Assembly: GCA_003235325.1 (NCBI GenBank)
Contig: QJWQ01000171.1
Span: 1-44,333 of the forward strand
Source of the DNA: Gammaproteobacteria bacterium
GTDB taxonomy: Bacteria > Pseudomonadota > Gammaproteobacteria > Pseudomonadales > Porticoccaceae
Length of the DNA stretch: 44,333 nucleotides
Direction: 5' to 3'
Shown: positions 8,024-17,324 of the stretch, piece after piece
How the letters are laid out: every line of letters starts with the position of its first letter
Numbering within the stretch: the first letter of the stretch is position 1
The notes under the pieces: model-generated
The model's database searches: none
Told to the model about the DNA's origin: nothing
The model's input: the letters and a program-made list of their open reading frames with translations, nothing else
Made by a program: the position numbers and the translations under genes

Positions 8024-10126
8024 ATGGACAACACAGTCTCCCCCATGAACACTGCCGAAGCGCCTGCAGCAGTCAATCTGGACAGTGCCGACTACTATAT
8101 CAACCGCCACCTGAGCCTGATGAATTTCAATCTCCGGGTTCTGGAACAAGCGTTTAACGAGTCGTACCCGTTGCTGGAACGGTTTCAGTTTCTGTTGATA
8201 TTCAGCAGCAACATGGACGAATTTTTTGAAATCAGGATGGCCGGGCTTAAACGCCAGATCAGTTTTTCACGGGAGACCATTATCGATGGCATGCGCCCCC
8301 AGGATGTCCTGAAGCAACTCAGCGTCATTTGTCACGAGGCCTTTGACCGCCAGTACCGGTTGCTGAACGAGATCATGCTTCCCCGCCTGGCGGCGGAGAG
8401 GGTGCGCTTTCTCGCCCGCAGTCAATGGCCACCTCAGGTGAGGGACTGGGCCCGGGATTATTTTCGCAGTCAGATCATGCCGGTCATCAGCCCCATCGGC
8501 CTGGATCCCGCCCACCCGTTCCCAAGACTGGTGAACAAGAGCCTGAATTTTATCGTCTCTCTTGAGGGCAAGGATGCCTTTGGGCGGGAGAGCGGGCTCG
8601 CCATCGTGCCAGCACCCCGATCCCTGCCGCGACTGATCAGAATTCCCGACAATCTATGTCAGGACGGCGATAATTTTGTTTTTCTGTCTTCCCTGATACA
8701 CGCCCACATGGATGACCTGTTTCCGGGGATGAGCGCCACCGGGTGCTACCAGTTTCGCATCACCCGGGACGCCGACCTGGATTTGAATGCCGCCGAGGTG
8801 GAGGATATCGCCCGGGCCCTGCGGGGGGAACTGCATTCCCGCCGCTTCGGCAGCGCCGTTCGCCTGGAGGTCAGTTCCAGGTGTCCGGATGACCTGATCG
8901 CCTTCCTGCTAGAGGAATACAACCTCGGCGAGGACGAGGTCTACCGCATGGAAGGGCCACTAAATCTGCGCCGAATGATGGAACTGTTGAAGTTGCTGAA
9001 CCGCCCGGATCTGGCCTGGCCACCCTTTACCCCCACCCTGCCCAAGGCGATGAAAGACAATCCCAATCTGTTTGAACTGATCGGTCGCGAAGATATTCTG
9101 CTGCATCACCCGTTTCAGTCATTCACGCCCATCATTGACCTGTTGCGCCAGGCAGCCCGGGACCCCAATGTGCTGTCGATCAAGATGACCCTGTACCGCA
9201 CCGGTTCCACCTCCGAAGTCGTCAATGCCCTGCTGGAGGCCGCCAGAGCCGGCACCGAAGTCACCGTGGTCATTGAAATCAGGGCCCGCTTTGACGAGGA
9301 GGAAAATCTGCAGCTGGCCAGCAGTCTGCAGGAAGCGGGGGCCGTGGTGACCTACGGTGTCGTCGGCTACAAAACCCACGCCAAGGCGCTGTTGATCGTG
9401 CGCCGGGAACGGGGTGTGATGAAACGCTACTGCCACCTGGGGACCGGCAATTATCACCCGGGAAACGCCCGGCTTTACACTGATTACAGCCTGCTCACCG
9501 CCGATCCGGACCTTTGCCACGACGTCCACAAGATCTTTCAGCAACTCACCGGCATGGGCAGGGCCGAGCAGATCCAGAAACTGGCGAGCGCACCCTTCAC
9601 CCTGCGAAAAAACCTGATCAAGTTTATCGAGGCCGAAGCCGAGGCGGCGAAAGCCGGCAAGCCGGCCCATATTATTTTCAAGGCCAACGCCCTGACTGAC
9701 CCCAAGGTGATTCGAGCCCTCTACGGCGCCAGTAACGCCGGGGTCCGGATCGATCTGATCATTCGCGGCATGTGCTGTCTGCGCCCCGGAATTGCCGGGG
9801 TTTCCGAGAACATTGAGGTGCGGTCAATTGTTGGCCGCTTTCTGGAGCACAGCCGGGTTTACTATTTTCTCAATGCCGAGACCCGGGTGTACTGCTCCAG
9901 CGCCGATATCATGGAGAGGAACCTGTCCCAGCGTGTGGAAATTGCCTTTCCGGTGAGCAACCCCCGGCTTCTGGCGCGACTGCGCAGCGACCTGCAGACC
10001 TACCTCTCGGACAATACCCAGAGCTGGGTTTTGCAACCGGACGGTAATTATGTTCTGAGCCGGCCGGGCGATGACCAGCCCCCCTGCCAAGCCCAACAGG
10101 TCCTGTTGGAAAAGCTCGCCAACTGA
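8024..10126 (+). CDS. ppk1: Polyphosphate kinase 1
   Basis: PPK1 makes long-chain polyphosphate from the terminal phosphate of ATP, reversibly, at the cytoplasmic side of the membrane. The 700-residue length is normal for the family. The N-terminal domain shows NRHLSLMNFNLRVLEQA and FSSNMDEFFEIRM. The catalytic phospholipase-D-like domains show KTHAKALLIVRR, whose His 452 corresponds to the autophosphorylated His 435 of E. coli, and FLEHSRVYYF with His 609 corresponding to His 592. Other family strings are DPNVLSIKMTLYRTGSTS and LGTGNYHPGNARLYTDYSLLTAD. The ATG at 8024 has a weak ribosome site; an in-frame ATG at 8045 is an alternative. The gene runs tail-to-tail towards ppx, with 49 bases between them. 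Confidence 0.97.
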   Translation: MDNTVSPMNTAEAPAAVNLDSADYYINRHLSLMNFNLRVLEQAFNESYPLLERFQFLLIFSSNMDEFFEIRMAGLKRQISFSRETIIDGMRPQDVLKQLSVICHEAFDRQYRLLNEIMLPRLAAERVRFLARSQWPPQVRDWARDYFRSQIMPVISPIGLDPAHPFPRLVNKSLNFIVSLEGKDAFGRESGLAIVPAPRSLPRLIRIPDNLCQDGDNFVFLSSLIHAHMDDLFPGMSATGCYQFRITRDADLDLNAAEVEDIARALRGELHSRRFGSAVRLEVSSRCPDDLIAFLLEEYNLGEDEVYRMEGPLNLRRMMELLKLLNRPDLAWPPFTPTLPKAMKDNPNLFELIGREDILLHHPFQSFTPIIDLLRQAARDPNVLSIKMTLYRTGSTSEVVNALLEAARAGTEVTVVIEIRARFDEEENLQLASSLQEAGAVVTYGVVGYKTHAKALLIVRRERGVMKRYCHLGTGNYHPGNARLYTDYSLLTADPDLCHDVHKIFQQLTGMGRAEQIQKLASAPFTLRKNLIKFIEAEAEAAKAGKPAHIIFKANALTDPKVIRALYGASNAGVRIDLIIRGMCCLRPGIAGVSENIEVRSIVGRFLEHSRVYYFLNAETRVYCSSADIMERNLSQRVEIAFPVSNPRLLARLRSDLQTYLSDNTQSWVLQPDGNYVLSRPGDDQPPCQAQQVLLEKLAN

Positions 10127-10175
10127 AACCCAGGCCGGCACTCCTGTTCCGATCAATGCCCTCGGGGAAAAACCT

Positions 10176-11717
10176 TCAGGAAGATTCCGACCGGGGCTGA
10201 TAGCCTGTGGTCAATGTATAACCAGCCTTGGCCAGCAGTGCCTCCTCCTGTTCCAGCGCCACCCGGGTCAGGGGGTGATGCTGCAACCAGCCTCGGGGGA
10301 ATAACAGCTTCAACCGTTTTTTATTGTCTACCTCGAGCACGAAACAGGTGGTTTCCTCCATGGGCACGACAAACTTGAACAGTACTGCCAGGCGCAACAG
10401 CAGGCTAAGGCGTTCAAGACTCGGCCGCATGGTCCCGACCCCGGCCGCCAGTTCGGCGACCGGAAATTTGCGCCGGTGGCTGCGCACCAGTAACGCCAGT
10501 TCCGCCTGTTCAATTCTGGAGAACCCCTGCAAGTCGGAGTTTGTCACCAGGTATTGCCCGTGCTTGTGAAACTGGGTGTGGGACACCGCCATGCCGATTT
10601 CATGGAGCCTGGATGCCCAGGACAGCAAATCCCGGTCTCCCGGTGTCAGGGTCCAGGTTTGACGCACCATGTCGAACAGTTGCAGCGCCATGTCCTCCAC
10701 ATGCCGGGCGCGGGTCTCGTCGATGCCATAGCGTTGCATCAGGGCATTGACGGTACGCTCACGGACATCTTCGTGGCTCTGACGGCCGATAAGATCGTAG
10801 ATGACTCCCTCCCTCACGGCGCCGGTTGACGTGTGCATAACATCGATCTCCAGTGCATCAAAAAAAGCGCAGGTTATAGCGACGCCGGCGGCAAAGACAT
10901 CGCGGCGCTTCTCTCCGAGCCCCGGCAGGTCGGCCAAGGATTCGAAGGTCTTATGTTTGAGTACAACATCCCGCAGTTTGTGCAGATTTTCGGCGCTGAT
11001 CCCGGCTGTCGCCCAGCCGTGAGCGACAATGACGCCCTCGATGGCCCGCAGAGTACCCGAAGAACCGACGGCATTACTCCAGCCCCTTTCACAATATTCC
11101 CTGCAGATATACGAAACTTCACTGCTGGCAGCCAGATAGGCCGACTCAAAATTTTTACGGTTGATAACACCGCCGGCAAAGTAGCGATCGCTGTAGGAAA
11201 CGCAACCCATGTGCAGACTTTCCATCAGACGTGCCTCAAATCTTTCACCGATGATAAATTCGGTACTGCCGCCGCCGATATCGACCACCAGTCGAGCATA
11301 GTCATCATCGGCCAGGGTATGGGCCACTCCCAGGTAGACCAGGCGCGCCTCTTCCCGACCCGGGATGACTTCCACCATCTGCCCCATGATGTCTGCGGCG
11401 GCCCGCCGAAACTGGCTGCCGTTTTTGGCGGCACGCAGGGCATTGGTGCCGACGATTCGGACCGCGCCGGGTTTGTAGCTGTCCAGCGCCTGGCGAAACC
11501 GTCGCAGGCAATCCAGTCCCCGGGCCACAGCCTCTTCGCTGAGCATGCCATCCTTCATGCCGGCGGCGAGTTGAACCCTGTCGGCGAAACTTTCCAGCGG
11601 CCGCACTTCGCCGTGCTCGACTTTGGCCACCACCATGTGGAAACTGTTGGAACCCAGATCGACCGCCGCCAGCAGTGAGCTGTCTTTATTGTTATTGGTC
11701 TCATTCATAAAGCTCAT
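10176..11717 (-). CDS. ppx: Exopolyphosphatase (Ppx/GppA family)
   Basis: Ppx removes terminal phosphates from polyphosphate. The 513-residue protein has the ASKHA-fold phosphate loop AAVDLGSNSFHMVVA near residue 16, GTNALRAAKN, VIPGREEARLVYLGV and a second loop VVDIGGGSTEFIIGE near 143, followed by a C-terminal HD-like region with SWASRLHEIGM and HKHGQYLVTNSDLQGFS. Length and the C-terminal domain fit Ppx (about 500) as does GppA (494); the position tail-to-tail with ppk1 and head-to-head with trxA is the arrangement known for ppx in Pseudomonas. The ATG at 11717 or the ATG three codons on may be used; ribosome sites are weak. Confidence 0.94.
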   Translation of the reverse strand: MSFMNETNNNKDSSLLAAVDLGSNSFHMVVAKVEHGEVRPLESFADRVQLAAGMKDGMLSEEAVARGLDCLRRFRQALDSYKPGAVRIVGTNALRAAKNGSQFRRAAADIMGQMVEVIPGREEARLVYLGVAHTLADDDYARLVVDIGGGSTEFIIGERFEARLMESLHMGCVSYSDRYFAGGVINRKNFESAYLAASSEVSYICREYCERGWSNAVGSSGTLRAIEGVIVAHGWATAGISAENLHKLRDVVLKHKTFESLADLPGLGEKRRDVFAAGVAITCAFFDALEIDVMHTSTGAVREGVIYDLIGRQSHEDVRERTVNALMQRYGIDETRARHVEDMALQLFDMVRQTWTLTPGDRDLLSWASRLHEIGMAVSHTQFHKHGQYLVTNSDLQGFSRIEQAELALLVRSHRRKFPVAELAAGVGTMRPSLERLSLLLRLAVLFKFVVPMEETTCFVLEVDNKKRLKLLFPRGWLQHHPLTRVALEQEEALLAKAGYTLTTGYQPRSESS

Positions 11718-11775
11718 AACCTGAAGTTGGTGTGAAGTCCCCGTATCTAGCCGGGACCCGGGGCGATCACCGTGA

Positions 11776-11805
11776 TTGTTCGTTCACCCATGACAGTGAT
11801 ATTAT
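11776..11805 (+). promoter_or_regulatory. Candidate trxA promoter
   Basis: TTGTTC (11776-11781) and TATTAT (11800-11805) are 18 bases apart, in the gap between the divergent ppx and trxA genes. A transcript would start near 11812, about 50 bases before the trxA ATG. Confidence 0.4.
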
Positions 11806-11862
11806 CCCCCACCATTCTACCCACCAATCCCAAGATTCAAAGCACTTAACGTGGAGAAAACC

Positions 11863-12189
11863 ATGAGTGACCATATTGTCCACACCACCGACGCCAATTT
11901 CGAAACCGATGTTTTGAAATCTGACCTGCCTGTACTGGTCGATTTCTGGGCTGCGTGGTGCGGACCCTGCAAAATGATTGCACCGCTGCTGGATGAACTG
12001 GCCAAAGGCAACACCGGCAAGCTCAAGATTTGCAAGCTCGATGTCGACAGCAATCCCCAGACCGCGGCCAAGATGAACGTTCGCGGCATCCCGACACTGA
12101 TGCTGTTCAAGGGCGGCAGCCTGGAAGCCACCAAGGTGGGCGCCCTGTCAAAATCCCAGTTGCAGGAATTCGTCGACAGCAGTATCTGA
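11863..12189 (+). CDS. trxA: Thioredoxin 1
   Basis: Cytoplasmic thiol-disulfide reductant, kept reduced by thioredoxin reductase. The 108-residue protein has the active site WCGPC (Cys 33 and 36), the cis-proline in GIPTLMLF (Pro 77) and the C-terminal string [10 protein letters not shown], all as in E. coli TrxA. The ATG at 11863 is preceded by GTGGAG; an upstream GTG at 11851 would add four residues and is unlikely. It lies upstream of rho in the same direction, as in E. coli and Pseudomonas. Confidence 0.97.
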   Translation: MSDHIVHTTDANFETDVLKSDLPVLVDFWAAWCGPCKMIAPLLDELAKGNTGKLKICKLDVDSNPQTAAKMNVRGIPTLMLFKGGSLEATKVGALSKSQLQEFVDSSI

Positions 12190-12263
12190 ACCCCAGGGGA
12201 CTGGTGAATCTGTGAGCCAGTTCCAACTTTTCAGCCCGGCATACCAGCCAGCCAAAATTTAAT

Positions 12264-12291
12264 TTGCCATTTGACTATCGGAGAGTATACT
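12264..12291 (+). promoter_or_regulatory. Candidate rho promoter
   Basis: TTGCCA (12264-12269) and TATACT (12286-12291) are 16 bases apart: 4/6 and 5/6 matches to consensus. A transcript would start near 12298, giving a leader of about 165 bases before the rho ATG at 12462. Confidence 0.5.
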
Positions 12292-12297
12292 TCGGGC

Positions 12298-12461
12298 AAC
12301 CACTCGCAGCCTTCCCACGATATCCAGCAAGCAAAACCACGGCTTCCCGGCCGAAACAACATTATAAATTGCGGATAATCTCTTCATCGGGTGAAGGCTA
12401 TTTACGGCTTCCAACCACTTTCCCAATCCAACAAAAAGACTCGACTCGCCTTCTCACCTTT
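12298..12461 (+). promoter_or_regulatory. C-rich rho leader, possible autoregulatory rut region
   Basis: The untranslated leader contains a stretch (about 12298-12360) rich in C and A and poor in G, the composition Rho binds. In E. coli, Rho terminates its own leader, so the same control is inferred here. No convincing leader peptide was found; an open frame continuous with rho runs through the leader but has no family similarity before residue 1 of Rho. Confidence 0.4.
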
Positions 12462-13721
12462 ATGAATCTTACTGACCTCAAAACAAAACCGATTGCCGAA
12501 CTGATCGAAATAGGCAACGAGACCGGTCTGGAAAACCTGGCCCGGTCCCGCAAGCAGGACATCATTTTCGCCATTCTCAAGCGCCACGCCAAAAGCGGCG
12601 AGGACATCTATGGCGACGGCGTGCTGGAAATTCTGCCCGATGGCTTCGGTTTCCTGCGCTCGGCGGACGCCTCCTATCTGGCTGGTCCGGACGATATCTA
12701 TGTCTCCCCCAGCCAGATTCGCCGGTTCAACCTGCGAACCGGCGACAGTATTTCCGGCAAGATTCGCCCCCCCAAGGAAGGCGAGCGCTATTTTGCCATG
12801 CTCAAGGTTGACACCATCAACTTTGACAAGCCGGAAAATGCCCGCAACAAGATTCTGTTTGAAAACCTGACACCGCTGTTTCCCGACGAGCGCCTGCCCC
12901 TGGAAGCCGGCAACGGCAGTTCAGAGGACCTGACCGGCCGCATCATCGACCTGGTATCACCCATCGGCAAGGGCCAGCGGGGCCTGATCGTGGCGCCGCC
13001 CAAGGCGGGCAAGACCATCATGATGCAGCACATCGCCCAGGCCATTACGCGCAACAATCCCGAGTGCATTATGATCGTGCTGCTGATCGACGAACGCCCG
13101 GAGGAAGTCACCGAGATGCAGCGCACGGTCCGGGGCGAAGTCGTGGCCTCCACCTTTGATGAGCCCCCCGCCCGTCATGTCCAGGTGGCGGAAATGGTGA
13201 TTGAAAAGGCCAAGCGACTGGTGGAACACAAGAAAGACGTGATCATCCTGCTCGACTCCATAACCCGTCTGGCCCGGGCCTACAACACGGTGCAACCCTC
13301 CTCCGGCAAGGTCCTCACCGGCGGTGTCGACGCCCATGCCCTGGAAAAGCCCAAGCGTTTTTTCGGCGCCGCCCGCAATATCGAGGAAGGCGGCAGCCTC
13401 ACCATCATTGCCACGGCCCTGATCGATACCGGCTCCAAGATGGACGAGGTGATCTACGAGGAATTCAAAGGAACCGGCAATCTGGAACTGCACCTGGACC
13501 GGAAGATAGCCGAGAAACGCATATTTCCGGCCATCAATATCCGCCGCTCCGGTACCCGCCGGGAAGACCTGTTGATGGGCGAATCGGAAATGCAACGGGT
13601 CTGGATTCTGCGCAAATTGCTACACGACATGGAAGATGTCTCCGCGACGGAATTTATCGTCGAGAAGCTGAAAAGCTTCAAGAACAACGACGAGTTCTTC
13701 AATGCCATGAAACGCAAGTAA
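12462..13721 (+). CDS. rho: Transcription termination factor Rho
   Basis: Hexameric RNA helicase that ends untranslated transcripts. The start [10 protein letters not shown] gives 419 residues, the same length as E. coli Rho. The N-terminal RNA-binding cold-shock-like domain has [20 protein letters not shown]; the ATPase domain has Walker A APPKAGKT (about residues 178-185), [13 protein letters not shown], Walker [18 protein letters not shown] (Q-loop and R-loop following) and [16 protein letters not shown]. Although the frame is open upstream to 12264, the homology begins exactly at 12462. There is almost no Shine-Dalgarno sequence, which could keep expression low. Confidence 0.98.
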   Translation: MNLTDLKTKPIAELIEIGNETGLENLARSRKQDIIFAILKRHAKSGEDIYGDGVLEILPDGFGFLRSADASYLAGPDDIYVSPSQIRRFNLRTGDSISGKIRPPKEGERYFAMLKVDTINFDKPENARNKILFENLTPLFPDERLPLEAGNGSSEDLTGRIIDLVSPIGKGQRGLIVAPPKAGKTIMMQHIAQAITRNNPECIMIVLLIDERPEEVTEMQRTVRGEVVASTFDEPPARHVQVAEMVIEKAKRLVEHKKDVIILLDSITRLARAYNTVQPSSGKVLTGGVDAHALEKPKRFFGAARNIEEGGSLTIIATALIDTGSKMDEVIYEEFKGTGNLELHLDRKIAEKRIFPAINIRRSGTRREDLLMGESEMQRVWILRKLLHDMEDVSATEFIVEKLKSFKNNDEFFNAMKRK

Positions 13722-13742
13722 ATGGTGAATTGATCTTCCCAT

Positions 13743-13769
13743 AAGCCCATTTTCGCCGGCGGGTTTTTT
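13743..13769 (+). terminator. Intrinsic terminator of rho
   Basis: AAGCCC (13743-13748) pairs with GGGTTT (13761-13766) around a loop that contains the self-complementary GCCGGC, and six T follow from 13764. It lies 21 bases after the rho stop codon. Confidence 0.6.
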
Positions 13770-13828
13770 GTCTCGGAAGATTCAATTTTATTCAGGACCG
13801 GGAGAGATTGTTGGCCCCGGTACCGGCT

Positions 13829-14179
13829 TCAGCTGGTGAGTTGCAGGTAGGCCCGCCAGTTGAAGAGGCCCGCAGCCAGAATCAGTCCCGCCGTGATAAA
13901 CCACTCATTACCGCGCCAACCCAGGTGCGACCAGATATAGTGATGCAGGAACTCCTGCCACTGCACCGGCTGACCGGCCTGCCTGCGCAGCCAGATTTCC
14001 AGATCCGTCAAAGGACAGCGCCAGCCCACCAGCATGATGGCCACGGCATAAACAAAACAGCTGAAGTGCACCCAGATCATCCAGTCCCACCGGTATGCCG
14101 CCAGCCCGCCCGCCAGAACAAAGGCGACAAAGCCGAAGTGCAGGATCGCGATAATGACCGCCAGAATGGCGTAGTGCAT
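13829..14179 (-). CDS. DUF2784 membrane protein
   Basis: A 116-residue protein with hydrophobic stretches at about residues 5-27, 36-52 and 90-108. The strings FGFVAFVLAGG, WVHFSCFVYA and CPLTDLE are the marks of the DUF2784 family, small integral membrane proteins of unknown function. The ATG at 14179 follows GGAGGG by about 6 bases. It stands alone on the minus strand between rho and ubiD, both on the plus strand. Confidence 0.85.
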   Translation of the reverse strand: MHYAILAVIIAILHFGFVAFVLAGGLAAYRWDWMIWVHFSCFVYAVAIMLVGWRCPLTDLEIWLRRQAGQPVQWQEFLHHYIWSHLGWRGNEWFITAGLILAAGLFNWRAYLQLTS

Positions 14180-14324
14180 GGCTCACCCTCCGGAGGTGGC
14201 TAGGACCAGCGCCCAATCTACACCCGTACCAATATTTTTGCACCCGCAGCCGGCGCCAGCCTGCTTGCAATGACCGCCCTATCCAGTGACACTTTGACGC
14301 TCTCAATTCCGGACCCTGTCTGCC

Positions 14325-15791
14325 ATGGCTCTTAACGATTTACGGCAATTTATCCAGTTACTGGAAAGCCGTGGGGAACTCAGGCGTATTACCACCCCGG
14401 TCAACCCCCGACTGGAAATGACCGAGATCTGCGACCGCACCCTGCGCAGGGCCGGACCGGCCCTGCTGTTCGAGAATCCCGTGGGCTTTGACATTCCTGT
14501 GCTCTGCAACCTGTTTGGCACCCCGGAAAGGGTGGCCCTCGGCATGGGCCAGGAGAACACAGCGGCACTGCGGGAAGTGGGTCGGTTGCTGGCGTTTCTG
14601 AAGGAGCCGGAGCCGCCCAAAAGCATGAAGGAACTCTGGTCCAGGCGCCATGAATTCCGTCAGGTGCTTAATATGCCGGCCCGGGAGGTGCGCAATGCGC
14701 CCTGCCAGGAAGTGGTGCTGGAGGCGGAAGCAGTTGACCTGGGCCGGTTACCGGTGCAAACCTGCTGGCCCGGCGATGCTGGTCCGCTGATCACCTGGCC
14801 CCTGGTGGTCACCCGGGGTCCCGACAAAGATCGCCAGAACCTGGGCATCTACCGCATGCAGGTGATCGGCCGCAACCGGGTCATAATGCGCTGGCTGTCC
14901 CACCGGGGCGGCGCCCTGGATTTTCGTGACTGGCAGCGGCAGTATCCGGGCCAGCCGTTTCCGGTGGCGGTGGCCCTGGGGGCCGATCCGGCCACCATAC
15001 TCGGGGCGGTCACCCCCGTACCGGACAGTCTGTCCGAATATGCTTTCGCCGGCCTGCTGCGGGGTGAAAAGACCGAAGTCGTCGGTTGTGCAGGTTCCGA
15101 TTTGCAGGTGCCGGCAACAGCGGAATTCATCCTCGAGGGCCACATTCACCCGGATGACACCGCCGAGGAAGGGCCCTTTGGCGACCACACCGGTTACTAC
15201 AACGAGGTGGACCGCTTTCCGGTGTTTACCATTGACCGTATCAGCCATCGCCGGGATCCCATTTACCACAGCACCTATACCGGGCGCCCCCCCGATGAAC
15301 CGGCAATCCTGGGCCTGGCTCTGAATGAGGTCTTTATTCCCCTGCTGCAAAAGCAGTTTCCCGAAATTGTTGATTTTTACCTGCCGCCGGAAGGCTGCTC
15401 CTACCGTTTTGCCGTGGTCACCATTCGCAAGCAGTACCCCGGCCATGCCAAGCGGGTGATGATGGGGGTCTGGTCCTTTCTGCGCCAGTTCATGTACACC
15501 AAGTTCGTCCTGGTCACCGACGATGACATCGACGCCCGCAACTGGCAGGACGTAATCTGGGCCATGACCACCCGCATGGACCCGGCCCGGGATACAGTGG
15601 TGGTGGAAAACACCCCCATCGACTACCTGGACTTTGCCTCGCCGGTTTCCGGACTCGGTTCCAAGATCGGCTTCGACGCCACCAGCAAGTGGCCCGGGGA
15701 AACCAGCCGGGAATGGGGCAGCGCCATCGCCATGGATACCGCCGTACGGGAGCGGATCGACCAGCTCTGGGATTCACTGGGAATTGACTGA
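14325..15791 (+). CDS. ubiD: 4-hydroxy-3-polyprenylbenzoate decarboxylase UbiD
   Basis: UbiD removes the carboxyl group in ubiquinone synthesis using prenylated FMN supplied by UbiX. The 488-residue protein matches E. coli UbiD (497) along its length: [107 protein letters not shown] and [18 protein letters not shown] are near-identical to the family. Rho followed by ubiD is also the order in Pseudomonas. The cupin gene starts on the next base after its stop codon. Confidence 0.97.
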   Translation: MALNDLRQFIQLLESRGELRRITTPVNPRLEMTEICDRTLRRAGPALLFENPVGFDIPVLCNLFGTPERVALGMGQENTAALREVGRLLAFLKEPEPPKSMKELWSRRHEFRQVLNMPAREVRNAPCQEVVLEAEAVDLGRLPVQTCWPGDAGPLITWPLVVTRGPDKDRQNLGIYRMQVIGRNRVIMRWLSHRGGALDFRDWQRQYPGQPFPVAVALGADPATILGAVTPVPDSLSEYAFAGLLRGEKTEVVGCAGSDLQVPATAEFILEGHIHPDDTAEEGPFGDHTGYYNEVDRFPVFTIDRISHRRDPIYHSTYTGRPPDEPAILGLALNEVFIPLLQKQFPEIVDFYLPPEGCSYRFAVVTIRKQYPGHAKRVMMGVWSFLRQFMYTKFVLVTDDDIDARNWQDVIWAMTTRMDPARDTVVVENTPIDYLDFASPVSGLGSKIGFDATSKWPGETSREWGSAIAMDTAVRERIDQLWDSLGID

Positions 15792-16136
15792 ATGGAACAG
15801 CCGGTGCTGAACAACCTGTTTACCTGCCTGCCCGAGGGAGCCGATATCGAGGTTTTTGAAACCCTGGCCCAGAACCGGCAGCTAAAACTGGAACGGATTC
15901 TGTCCCGAGGCCACTGTGCAAACCCGGCGCACTGGTATCAGCAGGAAACAGACGAATGGGTATTATTGGTTCAGGGGGCCGCCAGCCTTCAGTTCGATGG
16001 CCAGCCACAGCCGATGCACCTCAGACCGGGCGACTACCTGCTGATTCCAGCCGGTCAGCGCCACGCCGTCACCTGGACCGATCCGGATATCGATACGCTC
16101 TGGCTGGCGCTTCATTTTCAACCGGACAAGCCTTGA
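15792..16136 (+). CDS. Cupin-domain protein
   Basis: A 114-residue single-domain cupin. Cupin motif 1 is in the region HWYQQETDEWVLLVQGAA (His 43, Glu 50), and motif 2 is LRPGDYLLIPAGQRHAVTWT with His 87, so a bound metal is plausible. The protein has no signal peptide. Its ATG follows the ubiD TGA directly, so it is co-transcribed and probably translationally coupled with ubiD; similar small cupins occur in many proteobacteria, without a known substrate. Confidence 0.85.
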   Translation: MEQPVLNNLFTCLPEGADIEVFETLAQNRQLKLERILSRGHCANPAHWYQQETDEWVLLVQGAASLQFDGQPQPMHLRPGDYLLIPAGQRHAVTWTDPDIDTLWLALHFQPDKP

Positions 16137-16158
16137 ACACTGAACCGGGAGTTCTGTT

Positions 16159-16653
16159 TCAGGAAGCCCGGAAATAACGCTGTTCGTGGGCCAGCAACCA
16201 GCGCTTGCGATCGATACCGCCGGCATATCCGGTGAGGCTACCGTCCCTGCCCACCACCCGATGACAGGGAACGATGATAGCCAGGGGATTGCGGCCACAG
16301 GCGGCGCCCACGGCCCGGGTTGCCGTCGGCGCACCGATGCTGGCGGCAATTTCGCCATAGGTCCGGGTCTCGCCATAGGGGATCGCCATCAGCGCCTTCC
16401 ATACCTTTTTCTGAAAGGGCGTACCCCGGGCGGCCGTCGGCAGGTCATGGCTGCCCCGTTCGCCACGAAAATAGGCCTCCAGGGCGGTCAGCAGTCGCCG
16501 ACCGGACGCTGACACCGGCGGGCCGGGATCTGAGGCACCCCTGTCCGGGGACGCTGAATCGTCGTAGTCGATAGAGGTAACACCTCTGTCCGTATCGCTT
16601 TCCAGCCTTATAACGCCGATTGGCGTGTCCATCCAGCAAGTCTCTGCAATCAT
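16159..16653 (-). CDS. ogt: Methylated-DNA--protein-cysteine methyltransferase
   Basis: Repairs O6-methylguanine by moving the methyl group to its own cysteine, once per molecule. The 164-residue protein has the catalytic string IVPCHRVVG with Cys 130, preceded by the helix-turn-helix region GETRTYGEIAASIGAPTATRAVGAACGRNP. Length and lack of an Ada N-terminal domain fit Ogt. The ATG at 16653 follows GGAGG by 8 bases. It is oriented against the cupin gene, with 22 bases between their ends. Confidence 0.93.
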   Translation of the reverse strand: MIAETCWMDTPIGVIRLESDTDRGVTSIDYDDSASPDRGASDPGPPVSASGRRLLTALEAYFRGERGSHDLPTAARGTPFQKKVWKALMAIPYGETRTYGEIAASIGAPTATRAVGAACGRNPLAIIVPCHRVVGRDGSLTGYAGGIDRKRWLLAHEQRYFRAS

Positions 16654-16772
16654 TTTTATGTCCTCCGCACGTTCCTGTCCCGGTGCTGATCGCCGTGTTC
16701 TTGCGGCGTTTATGCCTGAACAAAGTAGTCGCCGGTCACAGATTTGTCATATTTGCCGTTTATATTAGAGCC

Positions 16773-17324
16773 ATGAACAGAATCCAGATAAAAACTCATA
16801 AGCTGTTTACACCGGTTCAACGCCTCGACCTGAGAGTCTTCAATTGGTGCAGGAACCGGAAAAGCCTTCAACCTATAGCGGCCACCGCAAGGTTGATCTC
16901 CCGAACCGCCGATGGCTACTTCTACCCGATTCTGGCGGCTATTATAAGTCTGGCCGATCCAGGGCCCGGTGGCCAGTTATTCCTGGCAATGGCCATTGCC
17001 TTTGCGGTCGAGCGACCGCTCTATTGGGTGCTGAAAAACAGTTGCCGCCGCAATCGGCCAGCAAAGGCCATACCCGGTTACCAGAGCTTTATTACCGCTT
17101 CCGACCAGTTCAGTTTTCCCTCCGGTCATACCTCCGGGGCCTTTCTGACCGCCACCCTGCTTTCGGCATTCTACCCTCAAGTGACCCTGATGGTTTATAT
17201 CTGGGCCACCTTTGTGGGTATGTCCAGGGTAGTCCTGGGCGTGCACTTTCCCAGTGACACCCTGGTTGGTGCCGGCATGGGCTCCCTGATGGCATGGTGT
17301 GCCCTGGTCTGGGTCGCGGTCTGA
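16773..17324 (+). CDS. PAP2-family phosphatase
   Basis: A 183-residue integral membrane phosphatase. All three PAP2 signature motifs are present: K88-x6-R95-P96, PSGH at 116-119, and S151-R152-x5-H158-x3-D162. Such enzymes dephosphorylate lipid phosphates such as undecaprenyl pyrophosphate or phosphatidate on the outer face of the inner membrane. The ATG at 16773 starts the homologous part; a longer open frame upstream overlaps the divergent ogt start and is rejected. It is followed by the glycosyltransferase gene with a TGATG overlap, which points to a shared role in lipid-linked sugar or envelope metabolism. Confidence 0.88.
   Translation: MNRIQIKTHKLFTPVQRLDLRVFNWCRNRKSLQPIAATARLISRTADGYFYPILAAIISLADPGPGGQLFLAMAIAFAVERPLYWVLKNSCRRNRPAKAIPGYQSFITASDQFSFPSGHTSGAFLTATLLSAFYPQVTLMVYIWATFVGMSRVVLGVHFPSDTLVGAGMGSLMAWCALVWVAV

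Noticed and set aside
12271-12291. TTGACT paired with TATACT as the rho promoter
   Set aside because: The spacer is only 9 bases; TTGCCA at 12264 gives a workable 16-base spacer to the same -10.
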